A stretch of DNA of 64,000 nt from Nitrospirales bacterium (GCA_021604005.1 BQIV01000005.1:82046-146045), one strand, 5' to 3'. Shown: positions 36,046 to 45,968, counted from the first letter of the stretch. Made by a program: numbers and translations. Notes: generated by a model not told the origin, from the letters alone.

Positions 36046-37554
36046 CTACACGTGATAGGAACGTGCACACATTTCAGCCTCATGACCAGCCTCGGTAGGA
36101 CGGCCCGCCGGTAGGGTAATCAGAAAGGTAGATCCTTGTCCAAGCCGGCTCTGCACGGTGATCGTGCCCCCGCAACGATCGACGATTTTCTTACAGACAG
36201 CAAGGCCAACACCCGTCCCTTCGAATTCGTCTCTCCGATGGAGACGTTTGAACATTCCAAAAATACGGTCTGTATACTGACTATCTATCCCAATACCGTC
36301 ATCTTCGATTCGGAGCTGACACAACACATCAGAACGCCGTCCGTCGTGTTGACGTCGCTCATTCATGAGACTGGCCGATATGCGAACGACGGGGGCTTCA
36401 TTAGGTTTATGAAATTTCAATGCGTTTCCGATTACGTTTTGCAATAATTGCCGCAATTGCGTTCGGTCAAACTCAATCACAGGAAGTTCCTCAACTTCTA
36501 TCCTTGCCTGAGACTCCTCAATACGAACCGCAAAATCATGCAGAATCTCGTTAACCACCTCACCAAGCGCAACTGAGTCAACCTGTCGCTCTTGATGTTC
36601 CAAGCGCGAATACACAAGCAAATCTTGGATAAGATGCTGCATTCGGTCCGAGGCCTTGAGAATACGCCCCAAAAACTCGTGTCCCGTCTCATGTAACGCC
36701 TCTCCACACTTCACCCGTAATAAATCGCTAAAAACTTGGATTGTGTGAAGCGGTTCTTGCAAGTCATGGGCAGCCACGGAGGCGAACTGATCAAGCTCAT
36801 GGTTTGATCGCACCAATTCTTCGGTTTTACACCGAAGCGCAAGTTCGGCACGCTCTCGTTCATGCACTTCGATCAACGCCTGATCCCGCGCTTCCCTGAG
36901 ATCGTTGTTCCGTTGCTCCAAATCTCGAATCGACTTCGCCAGTTGTGTTTCTATCACTTGCCGGCGAAGCACATCATGTTCTAATTGCGCATTCGCAGCA
37001 TGGAGTTCCGCCATCCGTTGATCCACAAGATGCTCTAACTCTCCAAGGCGGAGCTTGGCATATCCTGCCCAATGCCATTTGTGTGTGAGCGAATTTGCTA
37101 ATTGGCGAACTTCGATTGGATCAAATGGTTTTCGAAGAATGAGGAGTTGATCACGGTGTCCTAAGCGGGGAATCACTTCATCCCATGGATGGTCTGAGAA
37201 TGCGGTACAGATCACAGCCTGAATGGCGGAATCAATTTCCCAAATCCGTTCGATCGTTTCGACGCCATCCCACCCGGACGGCATTCGCATATCCACAAAC
37301 AGCACAGCATACGGTTTTCCCTGCTCTACAGCCGTTTTGACGAGCTCATACCCCGCAACACCCTGATCGGCACTGTCGACCAAAAACGATTCTTGATAGG
37401 GTATGGTCACGCCATCGTCAAATAATACGGCATGCGCAGCATGCATCGCGGAATCCGCAGTTGGCGAACCTAAGACTTTTCGGTAATCGTCAATGATGGC
37501 AGGATTATCATCAATCACCAAAATACGTCGATTGAGAGTAAGCGCGTCAGGCAT
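36046..37554 (-). CDS. Hybrid REC-histidine kinase
   Basis: A 502-residue protein from ATG 37554 (GGAGGCGG 7 bases upstream; the frame extends to 37581). A long-form receiver (ILVIDDNPAIIDDY, FVDMRMPSGWDG, LILRKPFD) is followed by a coiled coil (about 165-265), HisKA with AAHDLQEPLHTI, and a HATPase with NVIGNALKFH, EDDGIGI and GVGLAVCKKI. The kinase half is of the bacteriophytochrome-like HDLQEPL class. Likely partners are the regulators at 37807 upstream and 34759 downstream. Confidence 0.88.
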   Translation of the reverse strand: MPDALTLNRRILVIDDNPAIIDDYRKVLGSPTADSAMHAAHAVLFDDGVTIPYQESFLVDSADQGVAGYELVKTAVEQGKPYAVLFVDMRMPSGWDGVETIERIWEIDSAIQAVICTAFSDHPWDEVIPRLGHRDQLLILRKPFDPIEVRQLANSLTHKWHWAGYAKLRLGELEHLVDQRMAELHAANAQLEHDVLRRQVIETQLAKSIRDLEQRNNDLREARDQALIEVHERERAELALRCKTEELVRSNHELDQFASVAAHDLQEPLHTIQVFSDLLRVKCGEALHETGHEFLGRILKASDRMQHLIQDLLVYSRLEHQERQVDSVALGEVVNEILHDFAVRIEESQARIEVEELPVIEFDRTQLRQLLQNVIGNALKFHKPNEAPVVRISASLMNERRQHDGRRSDVLCQLRIEDDGIGIDSQYTDRIFGMFKRLHRRDEFEGTGVGLAVCKKIVDRCGGTITVQSRLGQGSTFLITLPAGRPTEAGHEAEMCARSYHV

Positions 37555-37681
37555 ACTGAGCCGCCTCCGTTCTGAATGCAAGATTCAGAGTCAAAGGGAA
37601 TTTCTCGTTATCACCATGTTTGCCCGTTGGTGACCCCATGCGGCATCTGACGTAGACCCAGAGAACAGCACAATACAGACC

Positions 37682-37697
37682 AACCCCACGGGGTTGC
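37682..37697. repeat. GC-rich hairpin between regulator and kinase genes
   Basis: CAACCCC-AC-GGGGTTG is a perfect 7-base stem downstream of the minus-strand regulator 37807-38418 and 128 bases before the kinase start. No U-tract follows on either strand, so it may be an attenuator or processing site rather than a full terminator. Confidence 0.4.
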
Positions 37698-37806
37698 ATT
37701 CCGATTACACTTGAGTTTCGCAACGCCAGAATCTTGCACTCTGCACCACACACAAGTAATTTAACGATACGGAGCCGTTCGTCAACACATGAGAAGACCG
37801 CTGCCG

Positions 37807-38418
37807 TCAATCACCTGTCACAGGTGGCACAACCATTGCCAATTGAATTTGTTCAGCCTCCCGTTGCAATTCCTCCGCACGTTCATCGGCCAGTTGAGCC
37901 ATCAGGTCGAATTGACCTTTGTCATGTTGAGCTTGATGCCATCGTTTGGTCAAAGAAGTGGCCAACTGCCAAACTTCAATATTATCAAATGGTTTCCGAA
38001 GGATAAGGAGCTGGTCATTTTTAGGTAATCGCTCCATGACTTGATCCCAATCATGGTCGGAAAATGCCGTGCAAATGACAACCTGTAAATTTCCGTCTAC
38101 TTCCCAGAGATGCTCGATTGTTTCCACGCCGTCCCAGCCAGGCGGCATTCGCATGTCGACAAAGGCCACAGCATACGGCTTCCCCTGTCGAACAGCCTGT
38201 TGGACCATCCTATGCCCTTCCTGCCCTTGATCGGCAAAATCGAGGTCAAAGGTCTCGACAGCCTGTTGTACTGGAACATCATCAAACAGTCCTCCCCGTG
38301 CCTCATGAAGCAACGTTGCATCGAACCCTTGACACAAGATCTTGCGAAAATCTTCGTGGATGGCCACGTTGTCGTCAATCACAAGAATCCGCCGATTCGT
38401 CTGAATACTCTCCGTCAT
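37807..38418 (-). CDS. Response regulator, long-form REC without output domain
   Basis: The 203-residue protein consists of the same long receiver seen in the kinases at 20419 and 36046 (ILVIDDNVAIHEDFRKIL, FVDMRMPPGWDG, CTAFSDHDWDQVM, LILRKPFD) plus a short coiled coil ending at residue 195. A TGGAGGT ribosome site precedes the ATG. It has no DNA-binding or enzyme domain, so it probably relays phosphate to or from the neighbouring hybrid kinases. Confidence 0.85.
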   Translation of the reverse strand: MTESIQTNRRILVIDDNVAIHEDFRKILCQGFDATLLHEARGGLFDDVPVQQAVETFDLDFADQGQEGHRMVQQAVRQGKPYAVAFVDMRMPPGWDGVETIEHLWEVDGNLQVVICTAFSDHDWDQVMERLPKNDQLLILRKPFDNIEVWQLATSLTKRWHQAQHDKGQFDLMAQLADERAEELQREAEQIQLAMVVPPVTGD

Positions 38419-38680
38419 GAGTTGACCTCCATTGCAACAACAGGGAATTCAAAGTGAAACACTCGTCAGAACCCATTCTCCGGTCCTGCCGCAAGCAGCC
38501 CAGGTTTATACATACCGTCGGACCTGAAGAGCCAAATCTTAAGATCTCTAGCAACATCAGTATGCTTGGACACAGGCGTTGAACGACCCGGATGAACCTG
38601 ACGGGCAATCAATAGAAGAGAGAATTCCTGCAACCATGAGAATATGTAAGGTTGGAACACAGTAACATTCGGGCAAGATA

Positions 38681-38712
38681 CAGAGCTGTATTCGGTTAAG
38701 AATAAGGCTCTG
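38681..38712 (-). terminator. Hairpin downstream of the 38757-39440 gene
   Basis: CAGAGC (38681) pairs with GCTCTG (38712), with a second inner pairing TATTC/GAATA. The surrounding ~67 bases (from ATTCGGGCAAGA to TCTCTA..GGGA) are homologous to the terminator region at 45882-45955. The U-tract is poor here, so termination may be weak. Confidence 0.5.
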
Positions 38713-38756
38713 CCATCTCTAATCTCATGGGGAAAAGACGGCTTGGCGTTTTGATA

Positions 38757-39440
38757 TTATGAAACTTCTTGTTTCCTGGCCCAGGGAGAGAGAATTGGGG
38801 GTTGCGCTTGTGTGGGAGAAGCTCCCGCCCCCTCTTGCTTTAGTCGACGTACCGTTTTCTTAGCCATTTTTTGGGCATGGCGATTGATGCATCGACGCAT
38901 TCGCCAATACGACACTATCGGCCTCACTGTGCGGGGCGTTCCACCATCTACAAGCTGAAGAGTCACAAGACTACGTAGCGTATCTCGTTGAACCACCGGA
39001 TAGGTCAGGGTGTAAGAATGGCCCCATTGATCCCGATAATAAATCGATAAGCGAATACTATCCCGTTTTTCTTGAAGCAATGGTGACGTAGGATTGGCCT
39101 TAATCCACACCTCATGCTCCTGGCTTCCTACGGCCATGACAGGTATCACAGGTAACGGTTCAACACCTTCTGCTCCATGCACCGTCACACGAATGTCAGA
39201 AGCCTGTGACCCTCCAAAATTTTGTAAGTATACTTTTAAAATGTCTTCTCTATTCGAATAGATCGTTGTGCTCTTTGTAATGTGCACATCAGGTTGCAGG
39301 GCTTGAAATGCACGTTGCGTTCTTTCCACTGTACCCAAGTAGCGCAGATACAGGACGGAGAGAGCAATGAGCCCTAGTCCAACCACAAGAAGTAGGTTTA
39401 CGGCAGTGGGTGTAAGAGTCAATGGCATATCCATACACAC
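38757..39440 (-). CDS. Membrane-anchored protein of unknown function
   Basis: The 227-residue protein has one N-terminal transmembrane helix (TAVNLLLVVGLGLIALSVLYL) and then a hydrophilic region predicted outside or cytoplasmic, with a beta-rich immunoglobulin-like middle (LKVYLQNFGGSQASDIRVTV). The basic C-terminal tail (residues about 185-212) suggests contact with nucleic acid or phospholipid. ATGs at codons 1, 3 and 5 are all possible starts. I do not recognise the family. Confidence 0.65.
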   Translation of the reverse strand: MCMDMPLTLTPTAVNLLLVVGLGLIALSVLYLRYLGTVERTQRAFQALQPDVHITKSTTIYSNREDILKVYLQNFGGSQASDIRVTVHGAEGVEPLPVIPVMAVGSQEHEVWIKANPTSPLLQEKRDSIRLSIYYRDQWGHSYTLTYPVVQRDTLRSLVTLQLVDGGTPRTVRPIVSYWRMRRCINRHAQKMAKKTVRRLKQEGAGASPTQAQPPILSPWARKQEVS

Positions 39441-40600
39441 ATATCCTCTCTCTCGAGCACCTCTTTAATTCATCATGAGCAAACCTAGCAGACTCATAAA
39501 AGCTTTCATGTTCATTCCCGAACACCATGCGACTGCTGGAACTAAATGGAGCAAGAATAGCGCCAACATTCTTTCGAAAAAAGAATCGTCAGGATCTCCC
39601 GGTAACGCCTCACGACCCACACCATCGATCAGTATCATCTCCGACACACTGAATCACGTTTTTGACGAGAGTGAGTCAATACGGAAAAATGCCCGACGTT
39701 CTCAATTTGTACAACGGGACACGAGAATGTCAGAACGAAACTAAGCAACAAAAAATAGGAATAACCGAGCAAAAGGCGGCGCGAGGAAATGGTTAGGATA
39801 CTTTACATCGAAGAGGTGTTGAACAACTGACTACACCACGCCAGTATTATGACTGCACACATCACGCTGACGCGTGAGGCGACAAGAAAATTTTCTAGAA
39901 TGTTTGACAAAATAGGGACATTTGTTCTTCCACTCCGTAAACCCATTGCACAGAAAAAATGGCCCGACTTTTGCTCGCTTCAGGAGACATGTCTATACAA
40001 CACACTACAACTACATATCCGTGGCAACAGCCCAAAGATGTCCAGACCTCTCTCACCCCCAACACTCCAGGGGTAAGTAGTTTTCAGCATTCCCAAATCG
40101 AATTGATCACGGCATTGCTTGACCCCTGTCTTACCGTTGGAGAAGCAACCTTACACGCTCTCATCCAACGTCATCATCCACCCAACCGACCTGGCTGACC
40201 TGCCAGAACGTACGCCTGCATCGTCTAAGGATCACACCTTCCGAACCTTCTCTTCGAGGCTTGCCATCGTTCTATTAGCCATACAGTCTATGAATACGAA
40301 TCGGTAAATTTTCGGGCATTGTGGTACAATTCACAGAAACATATACCTGTCTCAACAGATAATCATGGACAGAGGCTTTGTGTGCCTTCGCCTATCTGTC
40401 CACTTGGACATAACAAATTTTCCGCCGGACAATCAGCTATTCTTTCTCTCATGCATAGACAATGGCATGAATCAATACCGCCTAATCGCACCTAAAGGAA
40501 AAGCCTGATACAATTGACTGAACACACTGTTAAGAACCTGAGTTTGTTCCACCCTGCCAATACGTAGCATGACCTTACCCTGTTCATATCCAACGGACGT
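39441..40600. other. Long intergenic stretch
   Basis: About 1.16 kb without a secure gene. Several short overlapping frames exist. The best is 39989-40198 on the plus strand (69 residues, AGGAG immediately upstream), but its composition is unremarkable and it matches no family I know. The region should contain the promoter of the large fusion gene at 40601. Confidence 0.45.
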
Positions 40601-43600
40601 ATGACCTCATCATCCTCACCACATCCACTTCGCGGCCTCCTCATTACACAGTTTTGCGGAGCATTTAACGACAATGCCTGGAAACTCATGGTGGCCCTCC
40701 TAGCCATCAAACAGGTCTCCAGTGAGCTAGGGGGTACCGGGCCTGAATTTGAGGCAGCAGCTCAGACACACACCACCATCACATTTGTCATATTCACCTT
40801 GCCGATGATGATCATCTCCGTCGTTGCCGGCGTTTTCTCAGACCGGTTCAGTAAACGAAGCGTCATCATCGCCATGAAATGGGTTGAAGTCGGATTCATG
40901 GCATTGGGCACCGTTGCACTCTTTCATAATCCAGCAGGTGGAATCCTTCCCCTCGTCATTCTGGCAGGGATGGGGGCCCAAAGTGCCCTGTATAGCCCAG
41001 CCAAATATGGAATCCTTCCGGAAATCCTACCCCATGAACGTCTGACTGCAGGAAACGGGTCTATCGAATTATGGACATTTGCCGCGATTATCACCGGAAC
41101 GGCAGCCGGAGGTATTCTTCTTGATATGACCGGCGTGACCACATGGCTCGCAGGATTCTTCCTGACTACCCTCGCCCTTGTAGGCTTGCTCGCCTGTTAT
41201 GCCATTCCACACGTGCCTCCCGCCCGTTCGGAAGGAGGCGTGTCTGCTACAGTCGCATCGGCATGGACGGCGGTACAATCGGATCAGGTCCTGCGCTTCG
41301 GTATTTTGGGCGCGATTATGTTTTGGACGATTGCCAGCTTAGTCGGGCAAGACATTATTATTTACGGGAAAGCGGTCTTAGGACTATCGGACTCTCAGAC
41401 CGGGCTCCCATTAGCTGCATTTGGTGTGGGGATTGGAATCGGGGCTGTGCTTGCTGGAAAATTATCGGGCCCCAAAGTTGAGTATGGGTTGATCCCGTTA
41501 GGCGCCGTTGGACTCAGCCTGTGCTTACTCTGTCTGGGGTTTTCAACTCCGCAGCTTTTCGGCACGCTCCTCTGGATGTGCCTGCTAGGCGTAGCAAGCG
41601 GATTCGTCGTGGTTCCGATCAATGCCCTCATTCAATGGCGTGCCCCCCACGACCGGCGTGGCGCGGTTATCGCCATGTCAAACTCCGCGGTATTCAGCGG
41701 AGTCTTCATCGGGTCTTTAAGTGCGGGACTGTTCTCGGGAATCGGCATAAGCACCAGTGGCATACTGATCGTGTCCGGAGGATTCACCTTGTGTGCCACC
41801 ATATGGGGACTGACATTGCTGCCCGATGCATTTCTCCGTGTGGTGTTGAGTCTTTTGACCAATACCTTTTACCGGCTCACGATTGTCCATCGTGAACATG
41901 TTCCCCAAGAAGGCGGAGCATTGCTCGTCGCCAACCATGTGTCCTTCATTGACGGATTGTTAATCTTAGCCAGCCTCGACCGCCCGGTACGGTTCATTGT
42001 GGACCGGTACTACTACGAACACCCTCTCTTTCGCCGTTTAGCACGCATTATGGGAGCCGTCCCTATCTCCTCGACTGGCACTCCTAGAGAAATCCTCACC
42101 GCGCTTCGTGACGCAGGACGTCACTTAGATGAAGGCGATTTGGTATGTATATTTCCAGAAGGTCAAATTACGCGAACGGGAGGGCTCCTCCCGTTCAGAC
42201 AAGGCTTTGAACGCATCGCCAAAGGCCGGGATGTTCCAATCATCCCGGTTCATCTCGATCGCGTATGGGGAAGCATCTTTAGTTTCATTGGTGGAAAATT
42301 CCTCATGAAACTCCCTGAGCGAATTCCATATCCAGTCACCGTGTCGTACGGAGCCCCGCTCCCATCCGACACACCAGCCCACACCGTCCGGCATATTATC
42401 CAGGAAATGGGAGAGGCCGCATGGCATCACCGAAAATCCAGCGCGAGACCGTTACACCATTCTTTTGTCTGGGCGATGCGACGTCATCCATTCCGATTCG
42501 CCTTTGGAGATCTCACACGTCCACACGTCTCCTGCCTTGAGGCCCTCACTGGCGCCGTCGCGCTCGCGCGAGCACTTCGTCCTCATTGGGATGGACAACA
42601 CACCGTTGGCATCCTGCTCCCAGCCAGTGTTGCCGGGGCACTCACCAATGTCGCTGCCACGCTTTCAGGACGGACCACGGTCAATCTCAACTTCACCGCA
42701 GGGCAAACTGGAATGGAATCCGCAGCCAAGCAAGCCAGCCTCCAAACAATTGTGACTAGCCGAATGTTCGTCGAAAAAGCTACGCTTCATCTCCCGAAAA
42801 CCCTGACGATCATATGGCTTGAGGATATTCGAAACACGATCACGTCAACCGAAAAAATGCTCTCCATGCTCCTTGCCGTTTTTGCTCCCATGACCCTTCT
42901 TGAGCGAAGTACAGGTGCCGCTTGCCGACCCACAACAGACGACCTTGCCACCATCATTTTTAGCAGTGGAAGTACCGGGGAACCTAAAGGCGTCATGCTG
43001 AGTCATTTTAATATCGACTCCAACGTAGAAGCCGTCGCCCAATCTTTACATATCGATAAACGAGATCGCATACTCGGCATCCTTCCGTTCTTTCATTCAT
43101 TTGGGTATCTGGCCACGCTATGGTTTCCGACTATTCATGGCGCAGGCGTGGTCTATCACCCGTCGCCGCTCGACGCCGCGGCCATTGGAAATCTCGTCCA
43201 CCAATATCGCATCACCGTCCTGCTGACCACACCCACATTTCTTCAGCTGTACTTACGGCGATGCACACCAGAACAGTTCGGCGCTCTTCGAATGGTGGTC
43301 ACCGGCGCAGAAAAACTGTCTAATCGCTTACTCGATGCGTTTGAAGAACGATTCGGTATTCGCCCCATTGAAGGCTATGGGGTGACGGAATGTGCTCCGG
43401 TCATTGCTGTCAATTGTCCAGACTTTCGTGCGGCAGGGTTCTTCCAACCGGCCTCTCGCCGCGGTACTGTAGGACAACCGCTTCCCGGCGTCTCAATCCG
43501 GATCGTTGATCCGGATTCATTTGAACCGTTACCCATCGACTCGCCTGGCATGCTGCTCGTGAAAGGCCCCAATGTCATGAAAGGATATTTAGGACGAGAA

Positions 43601-44029
43601 GACTTGACCGCAAATGCCATGCGCGACGGGTGGTATATTACTGGGGATATTGCCAAAGTCGATGAAGACGGTTTTATTGCGATTACCGACCGGCTTTCTC
43701 GATTTTCCAAGATCGGAGGGGAAATGGTGCCACACGGGAAAGTGGAAGAAGCCCTGCATCATGCCGCACATGCCGAAACGCAAGTCTTAGCCGTGACATC
43801 CGTTCCAGATGAAAAAAAGGGAGAGCAATTAGCCGTTTTGCATATGCTCGATGAAGAAACCATACCCGAACTTCTCGACAACGTCTCTGCCAGTGGTCTA
43901 CCGAATCTATTTATCCCTCGAAAAGATTACTTCATCAAGGTCGAACAACTGCCCGTGCTCGGTACCGGAAAGCTAGACCTCCGTGCATTAAAACAAATCG
44001 CAAAGGAAAATCTTCACACATCGAACTAA
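40601..44029 (+). CDS. MFS transporter / acyltransferase / acyl-ACP synthetase fusion (LplT-Aas type)
   Basis: A 1142-residue protein with three modules. Residues 1-405 are an MFS transporter of the lysophospholipid flippase LplT kind (GAFNDNAWKLMVALL). Residues about 420-620 are a PlsC acyltransferase with NHVSFID (HX4D, His about 446) and FPEGQITR. Residues about 640-1140 are an AMP-forming ligase with the loop IIFSSGSTGEPKG (about 786-798) and GWYITGDIAKVDEDG. Such fusions re-acylate lyso-phospholipids that have been flipped back into the inner leaflet. Transcribed alone; no clear ribosome site. Confidence 0.9.
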   Translation: MTSSSSPHPLRGLLITQFCGAFNDNAWKLMVALLAIKQVSSELGGTGPEFEAAAQTHTTITFVIFTLPMMIISVVAGVFSDRFSKRSVIIAMKWVEVGFMALGTVALFHNPAGGILPLVILAGMGAQSALYSPAKYGILPEILPHERLTAGNGSIELWTFAAIITGTAAGGILLDMTGVTTWLAGFFLTTLALVGLLACYAIPHVPPARSEGGVSATVASAWTAVQSDQVLRFGILGAIMFWTIASLVGQDIIIYGKAVLGLSDSQTGLPLAAFGVGIGIGAVLAGKLSGPKVEYGLIPLGAVGLSLCLLCLGFSTPQLFGTLLWMCLLGVASGFVVVPINALIQWRAPHDRRGAVIAMSNSAVFSGVFIGSLSAGLFSGIGISTSGILIVSGGFTLCATIWGLTLLPDAFLRVVLSLLTNTFYRLTIVHREHVPQEGGALLVANHVSFIDGLLILASLDRPVRFIVDRYYYEHPLFRRLARIMGAVPISSTGTPREILTALRDAGRHLDEGDLVCIFPEGQITRTGGLLPFRQGFERIAKGRDVPIIPVHLDRVWGSIFSFIGGKFLMKLPERIPYPVTVSYGAPLPSDTPAHTVRHIIQEMGEAAWHHRKSSARPLHHSFVWAMRRHPFRFAFGDLTRPHVSCLEALTGAVALARALRPHWDGQHTVGILLPASVAGALTNVAATLSGRTTVNLNFTAGQTGMESAAKQASLQTIVTSRMFVEKATLHLPKTLTIIWLEDIRNTITSTEKMLSMLLAVFAPMTLLERSTGAACRPTTDDLATIIFSSGSTGEPKGVMLSHFNIDSNVEAVAQSLHIDKRDRILGILPFFHSFGYLATLWFPTIHGAGVVYHPSPLDAAAIGNLVHQYRITVLLTTPTFLQLYLRRCTPEQFGALRMVVTGAEKLSNRLLDAFEERFGIRPIEGYGVTECAPVIAVNCPDFRAAGFFQPASRRGTVGQPLPGVSIRIVDPDSFEPLPIDSPGMLLVKGPNVMKGYLGREDLTANAMRDGWYITGDIAKVDEDGFIAITDRLSRFSKIGGEMVPHGKVEEALHHAAHAETQVLAVTSVPDEKKGEQLAVLHMLDEETIPELLDNVSASGLPNLFIPRKDYFIKVEQLPVLGTGKLDLRALKQIAKENLHTSN

Positions 44030-44030
44030 T

Positions 44031-44050
44031 CACGAATTTTGAAATTCGTG
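44031..44050. terminator. Perfect hairpin after the fusion gene
   Basis: CACGAATTT-TG-AAATTCGTG begins one base after the stop of the fusion gene. The symmetry is exact, and the gene on the opposite strand ends at 44129. No U-rich tail follows, so it may serve mRNA stability as well as termination. Confidence 0.5.
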
Positions 44051-44128
44051 CCTTACTGAACATTTCCTCATTGACTTGCTTATTGGAATATCCTAGTAAC
44101 GGCGGGATAACAGGTCAACAAAAATTAA

Positions 44129-44446
44129 TCAAGAATCTGGACGTTCTCTTCCACATTTCCAGCACGTAGTGAATTCTCCCGTATGGCATTCGCTGCAACC
44201 TACGCAAATCCAGATAGACGTTTCTGAGGGTGACGCGTCATCCCATTGGTCTAATATGGCTTTAGCCCTCGCATACTCCCCATCATTGATAACCCAAAGC
44301 TCTGGAAAAACTTCAGCAAACGGCACTTCACCGGCCAGTGAAGACCCCTGTTGATTCTTGATTGTACAAAGAATACCTTCTTGATCGAGCATGTCCTTAC
44401 GTGACTCCACTTCAATGAGGCTCTGCGAAACAAAGAGTTTACGCAT
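44129..44446 (-). CDS. DUF2007 protein with C-terminal zinc ribbon
   Basis: The 105-residue protein has an N-terminal DUF2007 domain (MRKLFVSQSLIEVESRKDML, then ICTIKNQQG-like LCTIKNQQG and PELWVINDGEYARAKAIL), a ferredoxin-like fold of unknown role, and a C-terminal ribbon with CVGCSEC and CWKCG. DUF2007 proteins are often called putative signal-transducing proteins. It stands alone on the minus strand. Confidence 0.8.
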   Translation of the reverse strand: MRKLFVSQSLIEVESRKDMLDQEGILCTIKNQQGSSLAGEVPFAEVFPELWVINDGEYARAKAILDQWDDASPSETSIWICVGCSECHTGEFTTCWKCGRERPDS

Positions 44447-44529
44447 CGACGAATTCCCGATTCTCTTTACGTAGTTGACGTATCAAGAGTTCGGCTCCAA
44501 GAACGTCATGAGACATCCCGGAATATATA

Positions 44530-45174
44530 TTACGGAATAAAAAAGGAAAACCCGCCGCTAAACAACCACGCATTCAATCCCACATTCCGATTCCCGGTAT
44601 GCGCGTTGGAAATATGGTGATACCGGACACTCGTCGTCAACGCAAACCGTTCTGTAACGAAGAAATGGAGACCAGGCCCTGTCTCTAGCACAAAATTAAA
44701 CTGCTGGCTCTGTTCCGGAATCCTCGGGGCCAAGTCCGTCCATACCATCCCGGCGCCGACATCCCAAAACGGCATCCACCGACCAAATGACAGCAAATTG
44801 TACTTGAGAACAAGAGATCCCCCGAATGCCGAAGCACTGAACGGTTTTGAGTAGTGAGCACCTAATGGTTCTGCAAGAAGTTCGAGATTCCCCGTCACCC
44901 ATCCAGCATCAAACTCGTCTGTCAGGACCATCCCGATTTGAGGCAGCACGTAGACCGCCCGTTGATCCGAGGACGGCGCCGTCCCATCCAAGCTATTTTC
45001 TTTCCAATATCCGCCGATCACCCCAAGCTCCACGGTGCCTTTTTTCACCGTGTCGCGGGCTTCAAATTCAGCAAGGACCAAGGCCGGACTGATGGACAAT
45101 AGACTCAGAAGAACAAAGCCCACACCCGGCATCCAGGAAAAGACTACTCGAAAGAAACGAACATCCCTGTTCAT
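44530..45174 (-). CDS. pagL: Lipid A 3-O-deacylase (PagL-like)
   Basis: An outer-membrane beta-barrel of 214 residues with a signal peptide (residues about 14-35). The catalytic motif HHISNAHTGNRNVG near residues 185-198 includes the His-x-Ser-Asn-Ala signature of PagL, which removes the 3-linked acyl chain from lipid A. The C-terminal residues (FSFFIP) end in an aromatic, as outer-membrane proteins do. This implies lipid A remodelling in this organism. Confidence 0.82.
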   Translation of the reverse strand: MNRDVRFFRVVFSWMPGVGFVLLSLLSISPALVLAEFEARDTVKKGTVELGVIGGYWKENSLDGTAPSSDQRAVYVLPQIGMVLTDEFDAGWVTGNLELLAEPLGAHYSKPFSASAFGGSLVLKYNLLSFGRWMPFWDVGAGMVWTDLAPRIPEQSQQFNFVLETGPGLHFFVTERFALTTSVRYHHISNAHTGNRNVGLNAWLFSGGFSFFIP

Positions 45175-45342
45175 GGGTACAATCCCTCACTTTGCAGAAG
45201 TACACACCAAGATTATTGTCATGTCGCCGCATCTTACCCTTGAAACCTCCTTCAATCAATTTCATAACATTCATCAACACACATGGAATCTCATGAAATG
45301 CCCAGAACGAATCAATGATAATCTCAACGAAGTGCAGTACAA

Positions 45343-45400
45343 TATAGCGAATCCACACACATTCCAAACGAGCACGTATGACTATAGCCGATTCACCTCA
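45343..45400. repeat. Dispersed intergenic repeat, short copy C
   Basis: It carries the left end of the family (TATAGCGAATCCACACACAT, then TCCAAACG) followed only 20 bases later by CTATAGCCGATTCA, which is the exact reverse complement of the right end of copy B. It therefore looks like an internally deleted element. Confidence 0.6.
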
Positions 45401-45452
45401 CTTCCGCTCGTTGAGACAGCCATACAACACGATTTTGCAATTCTCAGCAACC

Positions 45453-45620
45453 ATGCGACATCCGGACCCCACACAGTCAGCTGATGCCAGCAATCAATTC
45501 AAACGCACTATCGAGCGCATCAACAACGCCATGCGTACGTTAGATCAACTCATTGCTCGCGCCCACACACTCAGCGTTGAAAACCACGATATACCTGCAC
45601 CGTTCGACAAACATTCGTAA
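45453..45620 (+). CDS. Possible small helical protein
   Basis: A 55-residue frame whose middle (QFKRTIERINNAMRTLDQL) could form an amphipathic helix. No good ribosome site precedes the ATG, and the frame extends further upstream. It lies between repeat copies. I do not recognise it; it may be chance. Confidence 0.22.
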   Translation: MRHPDPTQSADASNQFKRTIERINNAMRTLDQLIARAHTLSVENHDIPAPFDKHS

Positions 45621-45681
45621 TACTCATTCGCTTCCCTGCATCAATGCAAGAGACGCTTCATGGCATTAGAATTTGTAGGAG

Positions 45682-45870
45682 TATAGCGAATCCAAATACG
45701 CTCCAAACAGGCACATACCACGAACGTCGCGCGGTACCCTGCCTCAAACATCGGAAGGTTATACCCGCTTGGATTTCCTGACAATGATTGATGTGTTTTG
45801 TCACGTATTGGACATCATACGTGTGCAAGGTGGCGCTGTATCGTTTCGGTATAACTGAATCGGCTATAGA
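45682..45870. repeat. Dispersed intergenic repeat, copy B
   Basis: Full-length copy of about 189 bases, aligned with copy A at both ends and in the middle (CGCGCGGTACC; GGAAGGTTATACCCGC). Left end GTATAGCGAATCCA and the reverse complement of the right end, CTATAGCCGATTCA, match at most positions, so the element has imperfect terminal inverted repeats. Confidence 0.7.
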
Positions 45871-45902
45871 ACAATAGTAGAGTTGGCAACATTCGGGCAA
45901 GA

Positions 45903-45937
45903 AAAAGAGCCTTACCCGCTTACGAATAAGGCTCTTT
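45903..45937 (-). terminator. Rho-independent terminator of the PEP-CTERM-like gene
   Basis: AAAGAGCCTTA and TAAGGCTCTTT form an 11-base perfect stem with a 13-base loop. On the minus strand it is followed by a run of T, fitting the end of the gene at 45969-46688; the symmetry means it could also act on the plus strand. Confidence 0.78.
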
Positions 45938-45968
45938 CGTCTCTAGGTTATCAGGGAAGTGTGTAACG

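Larger units (their letters stand above)
45175..45968. other. Repeat-rich intergenic region
   Basis: About 0.8 kb containing two copies of the dispersed repeat (45343-45400 and 45682-45870), a terminator (45903-45937) and one possible small plus-strand frame (45453-45620). Nothing else recognised. Confidence 0.5.

Noticed and set aside
39989..40198. 69-codon plus-strand frame with AGGAG upstream
   Set aside because: A ribosome-site match alone is weak; composition is threonine/proline/histidine-rich and no conserved feature is visible.
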